7,637 nucleotides of DNA from Puia dinghuensis (GCA_026224995.1 JAMFRX010000504.1:1-7637); one strand, 5' to 3'. Counted from the stretch's first letter, positions 1 through 7,189 are shown. The notes: generated from the letters alone by a model not told the origin. Made by a program: numbers and translations.

Positions 1-786
1 CTCTTTAAATACAACCTCCATCTCAACCCCGCCCCCTTTACCCTCTTCGGAATAGCCCTGGCCCTCTTCCTCGGCTTCCGTAACAACGCCAGCTTCAACC
101 GGTTCTGGGAAGGCCGCACCCTCTGGGGCAGCCTCACCAACACCTGCCGCTCCCTCACCCGGCAGGCCCTCACCCTCAACGATAAACCCCGGGACGTCAA
201 AGACACCAGCCTGTTCATCAACTACCTGATAGCCATCGCCTGGTCACTCAAACACCAGCTCCGCAAAACGGATTCCAGCCCCGATCTTAACCGCCTCCTC
301 CCCACCGCCCTGGCCGTCCGCGTAAAAGCCGCCCGCTACCAGCCCTTCCTCCTGATAAAAGAGCTCGGCCATATCGTCCAGGCAGCCAAACACCGCGGCC
401 AGATCGACTCCATAGCCCAGCAATCCTTCGACAACAACCTGGGCCAGCTCACCGATATCATCGGCGGCTGCGAACGCATCGCAGCCACGCCCATCCCCTA
501 TTCCTACAGCGTCCTGATCCACCGCACCATCTATATCTATTGCTTCCTCCTCCCCCTGGGCCTGGTAGAAAGCCTGGGCTGGATGATGCCCCCATTCGTC
601 GTCTTCATCGCCTATACCTATACCGCGCTGGAAGCTATTGCCGATGAGATCGAAAACCCCTTCGGCCTCGCCCCCAACGACCTCGCCCTCGACGCCATCT
701 GTCGCAACATCGAAAATACCTTATTGGAAATGGACGACCGGCCCCTCCAGCCCGACCCGCCGCCAGAGCCTTACATCCTTAGTTGA
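1..786 (+). CDS. Bestrophin-family (UPF0187/RFP-TM) anion channel, 5'-truncated by window edge
   Basis: Frame 1 is open from the first base to TGA at 784-786, giving 261 visible residues; the true start lies outside the window. Family hallmarks are visible: GFRNNASFNRFWEGR then LWGSL (about residues 25-45), following a hydrophobic stretch (11-25); a later TPIPYSYSVLIHR (163-175) leading into hydrophobic segments (176-190 and 196-210); and near the end ENPFG followed by NDLALDAICRNIE (218-238). These match bacterial bestrophins, which are about 300 residues, so roughly 30-45 N-terminal residues are missing. Family members form pentameric inner-membrane ion channels; characterised bacterial homologues conduct small ions, but ion choice cannot be read here. 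The C-terminal tail is proline-rich (PLQPDPPPEPYILS). Codons end overwhelmingly in C. The gene overlaps the convergent regulator gene by 8 bp, and no terminator hairpin is visible between them. The family call is firm; the physiological role is unknown. Confidence 0.9.
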   Translation, partial: LFKYNLHLNPAPFTLFGIALALFLGFRNNASFNRFWEGRTLWGSLTNTCRSLTRQALTLNDKPRDVKDTSLFINYLIAIAWSLKHQLRKTDSSPDLNRLLPTALAVRVKAARYQPFLLIKELGHIVQAAKHRGQIDSIAQQSFDNNLGQLTDIIGGCERIAATPIPYSYSVLIHRTIYIYCFLLPLGLVESLGWMMPPFVVFIAYTYTALEAIADEIENPFGLAPNDLALDAICRNIENTLLEMDDRPLQPDPPPEPYILS

Positions 787-1756
787 AGGCCTCCTTATTG
801 TATTTATTACGGTAGTCTACCGGTGACATGGATGTTACCTTCTTGAAGATATCGCGGAATGCTTTCGTATCGTTGTAGCCGACCTCATACATGACCTCGC
901 CAACGGTCTTCCTGCTAACCTCCAGCTGCCTTTTGGCAGCCTCTATCTTCACGCGCTGCCAATATTCAAGGACAGTATTGTTCGTCGCCTTCTTAAATCG
1001 CCTTTCAAAGGTCCTGCGCGCAATACCAAAGCGATCGCAGAGCTCATCCACCGTTATCTTCTCCTGGTAATTGGTCTCGATAAATTCCTGAATGCGCGCA
1101 ATGTCGGCGTCATTATGGACTTTCTGGCCCTTGAAAATGCTAAAAGGGCTCTGACTGCTGCGTCCGATGTCCAGCACGAAGTATTTGGCAGCGAGAATAG
1201 CCATCTCGCGACTGGTATATTTCTCCACCAGGTAGAGCAGCAGGTTCCAATAGGTGTTGCCACCGCCGCTGGTATACAGTCCATTTTGTTCGGTGACGAC
1301 CTTGTCGTCCCTGAGCTCGATATCGGGATACCTGTTCCTGAATTCATTGGCATAGAGCCAGTGGGTGCTGCAGGTCTTCCCGCTCAAAAGCCCCGTCTCG
1401 GCCAGTAAGAATGAGCCGATACACAAGCTGGCGACCTCCGCCCCCTGTTCATATTGTTGCACGATCCAGGGAATGAATTTGCTATTCAGCCGCAACGCCA
1501 CATCCAATGGCCCGCTAATCGGGGGGATCACGATCAGGTCGGGCCGCGTCGCATCCTTGAGCACCGCATCCACGTGGATCGAGAATAGCCCCTCACTGAC
1601 CTTCACCTCAGGGGTAAGCCCAATCAGCTGGACGCTAAACAACGGCTGCTTACCCGCACTCTTCAGGAATTCATTGACAGCGGTAAACATATACCGTGGA
1701 TCGGCAATACCTTCGATAACGGCCGTCTCGGGGACCAGGATAGCAATTCGTTTCAT
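779..1756 (-). CDS. GlxA-type transcriptional regulator (DJ-1/PfpI domain + AraC HTH)
   Basis: A 325-residue protein counted from the ATG at 1756-1754. I prefer this start, giving MKRIAILVPE, because it begins the first beta strand of the DJ-1/PfpI fold. An in-frame upstream ATG (1822) would add 22 residues with no family resemblance and would place the promoter-like element at 1777-1807 inside the gene. Residues 1-185 are the class-I glutamine-amidotransferase-like domain, with the elbow Cys112 in ASLCIGSFLLAETGLL and His132 in STHW. Residues about 222-318 are an AraC-type double helix-turn-helix (first helix pair around ITVDELCDRFGIARRTFERRF, 234-254; second around TVGEVMYEVGY, 284-294, then SPVDYR). 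Length matches GlxA-family regulators. The amidotransferase-like domain in this family usually acts as a sensory module rather than a proven enzyme, and the ligand is unknown. It lies 70 bp downstream of the DUF779 gene on the same strand, so it could be co-transcribed with the aldehyde module or have its own promoter. Confidence 0.87.
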   Translation of the reverse strand: MKRIAILVPETAVIEGIADPRYMFTAVNEFLKSAGKQPLFSVQLIGLTPEVKVSEGLFSIHVDAVLKDATRPDLIVIPPISGPLDVALRLNSKFIPWIVQQYEQGAEVASLCIGSFLLAETGLLSGKTCSTHWLYANEFRNRYPDIELRDDKVVTEQNGLYTSGGGNTYWNLLLYLVEKYTSREMAILAAKYFVLDIGRSSQSPFSIFKGQKVHNDADIARIQEFIETNYQEKITVDELCDRFGIARRTFERRFKKATNNTVLEYWQRVKIEAAKRQLEVSRKTVGEVMYEVGYNDTKAFRDIFKKVTSMSPVDYRNKYNKEAFN

Positions 1757-1776
1757 GGCGGTGTCTTTTGTAAGGG

Positions 1777-1807
1777 TAAAGATAGCGGCTATTGCTGTCG
1801 CAAACAA
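1777..1807 (-). promoter_or_regulatory. Candidate Bacteroidota promoter for the GlxA-type regulator
   Basis: On the minus strand TTG (1807-1805) is followed after 20 bases by TATCTTTA (1784-1777), a 7/8 match to the Bacteroidota -7 element TAnnTTTG, at a spacing within the usual range. Twenty bases separate it from the ATG at 1756, giving a short leader of about 15 bases. This supports the downstream start for the regulator and independent transcription of that gene. It is a motif match only, in a gap of 70 bp. Confidence 0.38.
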
Positions 1808-1826
1808 CCCATCCGCCCTCACAAAA

Positions 1827-2183
1827 CTACCGAAGCTCCTCTATTTCCTCCTCCGTGAAGACCCTGCTCCGGATAAAAAACCTAACCCCAAGCGGTATCT
1901 CCAGCGAAAAGCTGCTGCCCCTCCCCGGCGTGACGTCAAGGATGAGCTGCGTATGCTTCCAGTATTCAAACTGGTCCTGAGACATAAAGAACCGGCAGCC
2001 CTGGACCTCCCCAAGGCACACATCACTGCTGCCGGTTTTGAACTCGCCGTCCGCAAAGCACATAGGCTGCGACCCGTCGCAGCATCCTCCACTCTGGTGG
2101 AACATCAGCGGACCGTGCATTCGCCGCAACCGGCCAATCAGCTCGTCGGCCTTGTCGGTAGATATGACGCGAAGCACTGGCAT
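1827..2183 (-). CDS. DUF779 family protein, aldehyde dehydrogenase partner
   Basis: A 118-residue protein recognised as DUF779 from its hallmark GGCCDGSQPMC (residues 32-42), QFEYWKHTQLILDV (71-84), PGRGSSFSLE (86-95) and the end RFFIRSRVFTEEE (101-113). It is soluble, with no signal peptide or membrane segment. It holds five cysteines (34, 35, 42, 56, 63) and His76, a set that could bind a metal or do redox chemistry; no biochemical role has been assigned to the family that I know of. DUF779 genes are commonly found beside ExaC/AldB-type aldehyde dehydrogenases, exactly as here. The start is fixed by the TGATG overlap with the dehydrogenase stop, so the two are almost certainly translated from one message in matched amounts. 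A role in maturation, protection or regulation of the dehydrogenase is inference from context only. Confidence 0.9.
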   Translation of the reverse strand: MPVLRVISTDKADELIGRLRRMHGPLMFHQSGGCCDGSQPMCFADGEFKTGSSDVCLGEVQGCRFFMSQDQFEYWKHTQLILDVTPGRGSSFSLEIPLGVRFFIRSRVFTEEEIEELR

Positions 2184-2185
2184 CA
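2181..2185 (-). promoter_or_regulatory. TGATG stop/start overlap (translational coupling)
   Basis: On the minus strand the dehydrogenase stop TGA (2185-2183) shares its A with the ATG (2183-2181) of the DUF779 gene. This is the classic arrangement for re-initiation by the same ribosome, and it also fixes the DUF779 start codon. The coupling itself is inferred; the overlap is seen. Confidence 0.85.
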
Positions 2186-3718
2186 GAAGAAACCTAGTTT
2201 GGTTTTACTATAGGAAATGAGCATATTCTTGGTTTGACGGTAGTGGTTGAGCATCATCTTGTGGGTCTCCCGCCCAAAACCCGATTTCTTGTACCCGCCA
2301 AAAGGAGCATGCGCCGGATAAGCATGATAGCAGTTGACCCAGACCCTCCCGGCCTGAATGGCCCGGGGAACAGTATACAGCTCATGCGCATCCCTGGTCC
2401 AGACGCCCGCACCCAACCCATAAAGCGTATCATTGGCAATGGCTATCGCCTCTTCCGTCGACCCAAAAGTCGTCACACAGCTCACCGGCCCGAAGATCTC
2501 TTCCTGGAAGATGCGCATCTTGTTATTCCCCTGAAAAAGAGTAGGCTGAATATAATAACCATGCTCCAGCCCGCTGTTCTGGTGGAAGGCCTCACCGCCG
2601 CACAGCACCTTCGCCCCCTCCTGCTTGCCGATCTCCAGGTAGCTTAGTATCTTATTGTATTGATCTTCAGAAGCCTGCGCGCCCATCATCACCGTCGGAT
2701 CTAAAGGGTTGCCCATCTTGATGGCCTTGGTCCGCTGGATCACCCGGTTCATAAACTGGTCGTAGATCTTCTCGTGGACGAGGATCCGGCTGGGACAGGT
2801 GCACACCTCTCCCTGGTTGAGGGCGAACATAACCGCACCCTCCACGGCCTTGTCGAAGAACTCATCGTCGGCAGCCCCCACCGACTCGAAGAAGATATTG
2901 GGACTCTTCCCGCCCAGCTCCATGGTCACAGGGATCAGGTTCTCAGAGGCATACTGCATGATCAGCCGGCCCGTAGTCGTCTCCCCGGTAAAAGCCACTT
3001 TCTGTATCCTCGGGGACGAAGCCAGCGGCTTGCCCGCTTCCGGCCCGAATCCCGTGACGATGTTCAGCACACCCGGCGGAAGGAGGTCGCCGATCAGCTC
3101 CATCAGACACATAATGCTGGTAGGCGTCTGCTCGGCAGGTTTCATCACCACACAGCAGCCCGCCGCCAATGCCGGCGCCATCTTCCAGGTCGCCATCAGC
3201 AAAGGGAAGTTCCAGGGGATGATCTGCCCTACTACCCCAATGGGCTCGTGCAGGTTGATGCTCACCGTAGTTTCGTCATGCTCACTGATGGTCCCCTCTT
3301 CGCTGCGGATGACGCCTGCATAATATCGGAAATGATCGACTACTAATGGCAGATCGGCGGCACGGGTCTCCCGGATAGGCTTCCCATTGTCGATCGTCTC
3401 GATAGCCGCTAATTTTTCCAGGTTGTCTTCTACCACCTGCGCGATCTTCAACAGCACATTGCTGCGATAGGCGGCGCCTGTCCTGCTCCATAGCTTAAAG
3501 GCTGTATGCGCCGCATCGATGGCCTTCTCAATGTCCCTGGCATTGCCCCGGGCAGCCTGCGTAAAGACCTTGCCATCAATAGGCGAGATATTATCAAAGT
3601 ATTCCCCACCGTCCGGGACCACCCATTTACCACCGATGTAATGATCGTATTTTTCTTTAAAGGAAGGACGTGCCACCACATTGGAAACGGGGGCGGCTGC
3701 CGTTGCAGAAGTACTCAT
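2183..3718 (-). CDS. NAD(P)+-dependent aldehyde dehydrogenase, ExaC/AldB-type
   Basis: A 511-residue full-length aldehyde dehydrogenase, which oxidises an aldehyde to its carboxylic acid using NAD(P)+ in the cytoplasm. The expected landmarks are all present: PWNF with Asn170, the cofactor-binding MKPAEQTP with Lys193, FTGET (243-247) in the Rossmann turn, MELGGKSPN with the general base Glu267, the nucleophile Cys306 in NQGEVCTCPSR, EEIFGP (406-411) and the late PFGGYKKSGFGRE (472-484). The EVCTCPSR active-site context and FTGETTTG are typical of ExaC/AldB-type acetaldehyde dehydrogenases rather than betaine- or succinate-semialdehyde types, so short-chain aldehydes such as acetaldehyde are the likely substrates; this is inferred from subfamily. 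The ATG at 3718 is the first available, and the Ala/Ser-rich first 18 residues precede the conserved KEKYDHYIGGKW. It is the first gene of the pair with DUF779 and diverges from the AraC gene across 102 bp. Confidence 0.95.
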   Translation of the reverse strand: MSTSATAAAPVSNVVARPSFKEKYDHYIGGKWVVPDGGEYFDNISPIDGKVFTQAARGNARDIEKAIDAAHTAFKLWSRTGAAYRSNVLLKIAQVVEDNLEKLAAIETIDNGKPIRETRAADLPLVVDHFRYYAGVIRSEEGTISEHDETTVSINLHEPIGVVGQIIPWNFPLLMATWKMAPALAAGCCVVMKPAEQTPTSIMCLMELIGDLLPPGVLNIVTGFGPEAGKPLASSPRIQKVAFTGETTTGRLIMQYASENLIPVTMELGGKSPNIFFESVGAADDEFFDKAVEGAVMFALNQGEVCTCPSRILVHEKIYDQFMNRVIQRTKAIKMGNPLDPTVMMGAQASEDQYNKILSYLEIGKQEGAKVLCGGEAFHQNSGLEHGYYIQPTLFQGNNKMRIFQEEIFGPVSCVTTFGSTEEAIAIANDTLYGLGAGVWTRDAHELYTVPRAIQAGRVWVNCYHAYPAHAPFGGYKKSGFGRETHKMMLNHYRQTKNMLISYSKTKLGFF

Positions 3719-3820
3719 GGCTTTATCGTTTTGTACAAAATTGCTGCAGCCAGGGCTCGCGGCTTGAAAATTTAGTACTTATTTATAGCACGATCGTACC
3801 TTCTTTTCGTAACTTGTAGC
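3719..3820. promoter_or_regulatory. Divergent control region between aldehyde dehydrogenase and AraC regulator
   Basis: This 102-bp gap carries the start regions of both divergent genes. It is AT-rich in its middle and contains a perfect 12-bp palindrome (3729-3740) near the dehydrogenase start. It also has TAAATTTT on the minus strand (3774-3767), a 7/8 match to the TAnnTTTG element, and a short ACGATCGT palindrome (3790-3797). No well-spaced TTG partner was found for either direction, so exact promoters are not assigned. The arrangement suggests that the AraC regulator controls the dehydrogenase, and perhaps itself, from here. Confidence 0.6.
3729..3740. promoter_or_regulatory. Perfect 12-bp palindrome TTTTGTACAAAA, candidate operator
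   Basis: TTTTGTACAAAA reads identically on both strands and ends 11 bp upstream of the dehydrogenase ATG (3718-3716), with the flanking bases no longer symmetric. A site so close to the start would lie in the leader or on the promoter and could block transcription or translation. AraC proteins usually prefer asymmetric or directly repeated sites, so a symmetric site could instead belong to a different dimeric regulator. Binding is inferred; the palindrome is seen. Confidence 0.4.
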
Positions 3821-4768
3821 ATGCCTGCCAGCAATCTCCTCCAGCCGATTGCCCTTACTCCGCCAGGGCGCCTTCAGACACTGACGGAGAATCGACGAAT
3901 TTTCAACCTAAAAAGTTGTGAATTAAACGTTTTCGAAAGCTACGAACAGACCTATGACGTCCCCCTCACCTTCGGCGACTTCGTCATCACCAGCATGGTC
4001 CGCGGCAAAAAGATCATGCACCTCGACGGCCGGGCCGCCTTCGACTACCTTCCCGGCGAAACTGTCATCGTCCCCGCCAACAAGACCATGCTCATCGACT
4101 TCCCGGAAGCCTGCCCCGAAACACCTACCCAATGCATCGCCCTCGCCGTGGATAACGCCTATATCCGCGATACCCTGCACTACCTGAACGACTACTACAA
4201 TAGCGCCGAAGACGAAAAGAACGACTGGGCTCTCCACTTCGACCAATACCACTTCCATAACGACACGGATACCACCGGCCTCATCGACAAGCTCATCCGC
4301 ATCTGCACCAGCTCGGAGCTCACTAAGAATATCTATGCCGACCTCAGCATCAAAGAGCTGCTCATCCGCATCCTCCAAAGCCAACACCTCCAGCTGCAAT
4401 CCGAAGGCGCCCACAACGATAGCAACAGCAGCCGCTTCCGCTTCGTGCTGCAGTACATCCACGACCATCTGACCGAACGTATCGCCGTGGATACCCTCAG
4501 CAAAAAAGCCTACCTCAGCCGCAATATCTTCTTCCGTTGGTTCAGGGAACAATTCGGCATCACGCCGCTGGAATACATCACCCGCGAACGCATCAGGCTC
4601 GCCCGCCAGCTCCTGGCCGACGAGAACAGCACCGTCAGCCAGGTCAGCCTCCAATGCGGCTTCAGCGATGTAAATTATTTCGTCCGCACCTTCAAAAGAT
4701 CAGAAGGTCTGACCCCAGGCGCCTATAAGGAGATGCTCACTCGCTCCGCAGGCTCTTCACGGGATTAG
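3821..4768 (+). CDS. AraC-family transcriptional regulator, probable controller of the aldehyde dehydrogenase
   Basis: A 315-residue regulator. Residues about 25-190 form an N-terminal sensing domain of the AraC N-terminal type, with a cupin-like stretch (FGDFVITSMVRGKKIMHLDG, 51-70, then DYLPGETVIVPAN, 75-87). Residues about 204-306 are the AraC/XylS DNA-binding domain: first helix-turn-helix near IAVDTLSKKAYLSRNIFFRW (221-240), FREQFGITPLEYI linker, second near VSQVSLQCGFSDVNYFVRTF (272-291), closing with EGLTPGAYKEML. The ATG at 3821 starts MPASNLLQPI, and the downstream LTPPGRLQTLTENRR looks like a conserved beginning, so the start is sound. Divergent orientation from the aldehyde dehydrogenase strongly suggests that it regulates that operon, perhaps sensing an aldehyde or its alcohol precursor; the effector is unknown. 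Its last ten or so codons overlap the convergent permease gene. Codons are strongly C-ending. Confidence 0.92.
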   Translation: MPASNLLQPIALTPPGRLQTLTENRRIFNLKSCELNVFESYEQTYDVPLTFGDFVITSMVRGKKIMHLDGRAAFDYLPGETVIVPANKTMLIDFPEACPETPTQCIALAVDNAYIRDTLHYLNDYYNSAEDEKNDWALHFDQYHFHNDTDTTGLIDKLIRICTSSELTKNIYADLSIKELLIRILQSQHLQLQSEGAHNDSNSSRFRFVLQYIHDHLTERIAVDTLSKKAYLSRNIFFRWFREQFGITPLEYITRERIRLARQLLADENSTVSQVSLQCGFSDVNYFVRTFKRSEGLTPGAYKEMLTRSAGSSRD

Positions 4769-7115
4769 CCAACGCCGCTCTTATACTCTGATAGCTCACC
4801 GTCAGCAACGTGATCAGCAATGCCCCGATCCCCGCCGCCGCAAAGACCCACCAGCCAAGCCCCGTACGATACGTATACTGCTGAAGCCAGCTATGCATAA
4901 AGTATCCGGCCAACGGAAAGGCCAGCAACAACGAGAGAAGTACCAGCCCCACAAAATCCTTGCTCAGCAGCCGCCATAGATTGAACACCGAAGCGCCTAA
5001 GACCTTCCGCACCCCGATCTCCTTTACCCGCTGCTCCGCCATGTACGAAGCCATCCCGAATAAACCCAGACAGCTGATGAATACGGCCAGTATCGTAAAA
5101 AAACCGGCCAGCTCTCCTACGCGCTCTTCATTCTCGAATTTGCCGGCATAGACATTATCCATGAACCGGAAGCCGAACGGCACACCGGGAGCATATGTTT
5201 TACAGACCGCCTTCAACACATCGACCGCTTGTTGCGCCCCCACCTTCGGATTGATCCGGATGTTCAGGAAGATCTTAGGACGACCCAGGTAATAGATCGT
5301 TTGCTTCACAGGCTCGAACGGCGACCCCACCACCATATCCTTGACCACCCCTATGACCGTACGCACACTATCCAACAGCCGGATGGTCTCCCCAACAGGA
5401 TTCTTCAATCCCATATATTTCACCGCGGTCTCATTCAGGATGACGCCATTGGAATCCGTAAGCAGCCGGGGAGAGAAATCCCTGCCTTGCACAAACTGCC
5501 AGCCTATCGTCTTGCCATAACCGGAAGTCACCTTGATATCGGCGAAATCGACGTTCAGGCTCGGGTCCATACCCTGCCACGAAACATCGCCGGTATTGTT
5601 GCTCGCATTCCAGGCAGGATTATTGGATTCCGCTATCTCCGTTACCGCACCCGATTTCAACAGGTCCGTCCGCAGCGCATCAAAGTGATCGTGCAGGCCC
5701 GTCGTCGACATATAAGTAATCACCAACCCCTCCCTGCTATAGCCCACCGGCCGGTCCTTCGCGAACTGGATCTGCTTGAATACCACGATCGTCCCAATGA
5801 TCAGGCCAACGGAGACCATAAATTGCAGCACCACAAGCACCTGTCGCGGCAGAGCGGCAAACCTCCCCGCCTTAAACCCGCCCTTCAACACCTTCACCGG
5901 CCGGAAAGAGGACAGGTAAAAAGCCGGCCGGCTGCCGGCCAGCAGTCCTGTCAACAGCACATAGGACAGCATGACACCCCAGAAGGGCGCGCTCGACCAG
6001 GGGACTTGAATTGTACTGGTCGTCAATGTATTAAAGGCCGGCAATGAAATCGACAGCAGCATCAAAGCCACGACAAAAGCCATCAGCGTGATCAACACCG
6101 ATTCCATCAGGAACTGAAAGACAATATGCCTTTTCAGACTACCAAGCGCCTTTCTCACTCCTACCTCCCGGGCCCTTCTTTCAGATCGCGCGATGGAAAG
6201 ATTTGTAAAATTGATGCAAGCGATCAACAACACCAGCATGCCGATGATACTGAACATCCGCACGTAGTCAATAAATCCGCCTGATACAGCCCCATTTTTG
6301 AAATCACTGTACAAATGCCAATCTTTCAGGGGATGGAGGAATGCTTCCAGTTTCTCTGCCTGGTAGCCATCATGATCATATCTTTTATAAATGGTCTTTA
6401 GCGCCGACTCTGCCTGGTCCTTACTGACATTGGGCTTCAAGGCTATAAAGGTCTGTATTGGATCCATATTCCAGTTACTCAGGTTTTGCCGGATCCAGTC
6501 CTGCGTTTGGATATAATAGCTGAAGGGGATGATGTAATTGAAGGTTAAGGACGAATTGCCGGGTAAGTCAGCCAGTACGCCCGTTACTTTCACGTCATGC
6601 AGATTATCCAGGCGGACTGTTTTATTCATTGGGTCCGTTTGCCCGAACAGGGCAATCGCAGTGGCCCTGGTTAGCACGATCGAAGCCGGCTGCTTTAATA
6701 CTTCCGCCACATTTCCCTCCAAAAGCGGATAGCGGAATATGTTCAAAAAATCATCGCCGGCAAAAAGGCCTTGACTATATACCTTTTGATCTCTCGTCAT
6801 CAGACTGTGCTGACCACCCCAATCCGCCTGCACCACATATTTCACCTCCGGCACATCCCTTCGGATGGCCTCCCCCAGTGGAAGACAGGTCGCACCGTGC
6901 GCTTCTGTCACTCCGTTCGGGCTGCTTCTGACCATGGCCCGATAGGCCTGCCCGAAGTCAGGTAAAAATCTATCGTATGACAAGTGATATTGAACCCAAA
7001 GCCCAATGATCAGCGCCACCGCCATGCCGACAGCCAGTCCAAGGATATTAAAGGTGGAATAACCTTTTTCCTTGACGATATTGCGCCAGGAGGTCTTAAG
7101 ATAGTTTTTGAACAT
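4737..7115 (-). CDS. FtsX/MacB-like ABC transporter permease (two FtsX domains), no ATPase partner in window
   Basis: A 792-residue inner-membrane protein with the architecture MacB_PCD-FtsX-MacB_PCD-FtsX common in Bacteroidota. The start MFKNYLKTSWRNIVKEKGYS is the standard opening of this family. The first membrane helix is at about 22-44; a periplasmic domain follows (about 45-280); helices lie at about 287-309, 334-358 and 378-396. The second half repeats the plan: helix at 427-447, periplasmic domain 448-668, helices at about 670-692, 720-740 and 754-775. The duplicated FtsX signature appears as EVGVRKALGS (317-326) and EIGVRKVLGAS (699-709), each just after a helix. GSRPAFYLSSFRPVKVLKG (394-412) and the end NPVKSLRSE (784-792) are also family features. 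Such permeases usually need a separate ATP-binding subunit, as in MacB- or LolCDE-like machines that move lipids, peptides or drugs across the envelope; none is adjacent here, so the substrate is unknown. The start is preceded by an A-rich leader without Shine-Dalgarno. Confidence 0.93.
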   Translation of the reverse strand: MFKNYLKTSWRNIVKEKGYSTFNILGLAVGMAVALIIGLWVQYHLSYDRFLPDFGQAYRAMVRSSPNGVTEAHGATCLPLGEAIRRDVPEVKYVVQADWGGQHSLMTRDQKVYSQGLFAGDDFLNIFRYPLLEGNVAEVLKQPASIVLTRATAIALFGQTDPMNKTVRLDNLHDVKVTGVLADLPGNSSLTFNYIIPFSYYIQTQDWIRQNLSNWNMDPIQTFIALKPNVSKDQAESALKTIYKRYDHDGYQAEKLEAFLHPLKDWHLYSDFKNGAVSGGFIDYVRMFSIIGMLVLLIACINFTNLSIARSERRAREVGVRKALGSLKRHIVFQFLMESVLITLMAFVVALMLLSISLPAFNTLTTSTIQVPWSSAPFWGVMLSYVLLTGLLAGSRPAFYLSSFRPVKVLKGGFKAGRFAALPRQVLVVLQFMVSVGLIIGTIVVFKQIQFAKDRPVGYSREGLVITYMSTTGLHDHFDALRTDLLKSGAVTEIAESNNPAWNASNNTGDVSWQGMDPSLNVDFADIKVTSGYGKTIGWQFVQGRDFSPRLLTDSNGVILNETAVKYMGLKNPVGETIRLLDSVRTVIGVVKDMVVGSPFEPVKQTIYYLGRPKIFLNIRINPKVGAQQAVDVLKAVCKTYAPGVPFGFRFMDNVYAGKFENEERVGELAGFFTILAVFISCLGLFGMASYMAEQRVKEIGVRKVLGASVFNLWRLLSKDFVGLVLLSLLLAFPLAGYFMHSWLQQYTYRTGLGWWVFAAAGIGALLITLLTVSYQSIRAALANPVKSLRSE

Positions 7116-7189
7116 GCTTTTTGTTTTGGTATATGGCTAAATAGCAGCCAGAAAAATGCCAGATTATATACAGGCTAATAATCAAATAG
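7116..7189 (-). other. Leader region of the permease gene
   Basis: These 74 bases lie between the broken toxin frame and the permease ATG. On the minus strand they hold a TATATAAT stretch (7172-7165) and a small inverted repeat TGGCT/AGCCA (7134-7138 and 7146-7150, loop of 7), followed by an A-rich run directly before the ATG, as is usual for Bacteroidota translation starts. No match to TAnnTTTG is present, so I do not assign a promoter. Confidence 0.3.

Noticed and set aside
244..522. A 92-codon minus-strand frame inside the bestrophin gene.
   Set aside because: It is a shadow of the C-ending codons of the bestrophin gene; the Gly/Ala/Glu-rich translation has no family features.
1365..2213. 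A 282-codon open frame on the plus strand spanning two minus-strand genes and their gap.
   Set aside because: It crosses both the GlxA-type and DUF779 genes, which are well supported, and shows no recognisable domain.
3790..3797. ACGATCGT palindrome in the divergent promoter region, considered as a second operator.
   Set aside because: Only 8 bp are perfectly symmetric, which is expected often by chance; it is mentioned only as part of the control region.
3923..4654. A 243-codon open frame on the minus strand opposite the AraC gene.
   Set aside because: It is a by-product of the C-ending codon bias of the AraC gene, which removes stops from the antisense frame. Its translation is a low-complexity Val/Ala/Glu/Asp-rich string with no domain.
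5229..6047. A 272-codon open frame on the plus strand opposite the permease.
   Set aside because: The translation is Arg/His/Gln/Pro-rich, typical of antisense frames, while the opposite strand carries a clear FtsX protein across the whole interval.
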